A DNA stretch of 5,794 nucleotides from NCBI GenBank assembly GCA_934661765.1, contig CAKUJT010000139.1:1-5794 (forward strand), in the 5' to 3' direction. This DNA comes from an uncultured Senegalimassilia sp. (lineage in GTDB: Bacteria; Actinomycetota; Coriobacteriia; Coriobacteriales; Eggerthellaceae). Within the stretch, counting starts at the first letter, position 1; each line of letters opens with the position of its first letter. Below are positions 5,718 through 5,794 of this stretch, in pieces. The notes under the pieces were generated by a model. The model was not told the origin of the DNA, ran no database searches, and saw only the letters and a program-made list of their open reading frames with translations. Made by a program: the position numbers and the translations under genes.

Positions 5718-5746
5718 GGCGAACACTGTTCGCCCCTACATCCTCT
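5718..5746. repeat. Third palindromic unit with CCCTACA tail
   Basis: GGCGAAC (5718-5724) pairs with GTTCGCC (5728-5734) around a 3-nt loop and is followed by CCTACATCCTCT. The tail resembles that of the hairpin at 5610-5636 (ATCCGCCCCTACGG), while the stem differs. The 3' half matches the start of the window at 19 of 20 positions. The remaining sequence, 5747-5794, shows no gene or recognisable signal. Confidence 0.6.
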
Positions 5747-5794
5747 GCCATTTTTATGCGCCGCGGGCACAGCAGGCGTAAAAGGGGGTTCCCA

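Noticed and set aside
5608..5746. CRISPR array
   Set aside because: The repeats are few, palindromic, of differing stem sequence and irregular spacing, with no cas gene nearby.

Overview
The window looks like chromosome from a GC-rich, Gram-positive member of the Clostridia, most plausibly a gut Oscillospiraceae relative (Faecalibacterium/Subdoligranulum/Gemmiger-like). This is inferred from the codon bias towards G/C, the dipicolinate synthase pair (an endospore pathway), strong AGGAGG-type ribosome binding sites, and the dense palindromic intergenic repeats. The species cannot be fixed from the sequence alone.

Layout: 1-51 is intergenic and opens with half of a palindromic repeat. 52-189 is a 138-bp MITE-like inverted repeat. 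190-420 holds a promoter (-10 TATAAT at 325-330) and a 5' leader. 421-3930 is a three-gene, same-strand cluster: a small acidic membrane protein (421-663), then two membrane-anchored extracellular proteins (737-1969 and 2056-3930). The two large proteins are paralogues and end in a LytM/peptidase M23-like domain in which the usual zinc and catalytic residues are all replaced. A partial terminator lies between the first two genes, and a strong UUCG-loop terminator (3947-3980) closes the cluster. 3992-4128 is a second copy of the MITE-like repeat. 4194-5562 carries dpaA and dpaB (spoVFA/spoVFB), overlapping by 17 nt, behind a candidate sigma-K-like promoter just outside the repeat. 5563-5794 has no gene but holds three related palindromes.

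Function: dpaA and dpaB would together convert the lysine-pathway intermediate to dipicolinic acid in the mother cell. The upstream cluster appears to be an envelope module: two non-catalytic LytM proteins project outside the cell, and the second has about 200 residues of acidic, probably disordered, cytoplasmic tail. By analogy with degenerate LytM factors (EnvC, NlpD, SpoIIQ) they could act as scaffolds or regulators of cell-wall enzymes, but nothing in the sequence proves this. The most unusual signals are the paired pseudo-M23 proteins and the repeats, which show compensatory base changes and an arm/core orientation swap.
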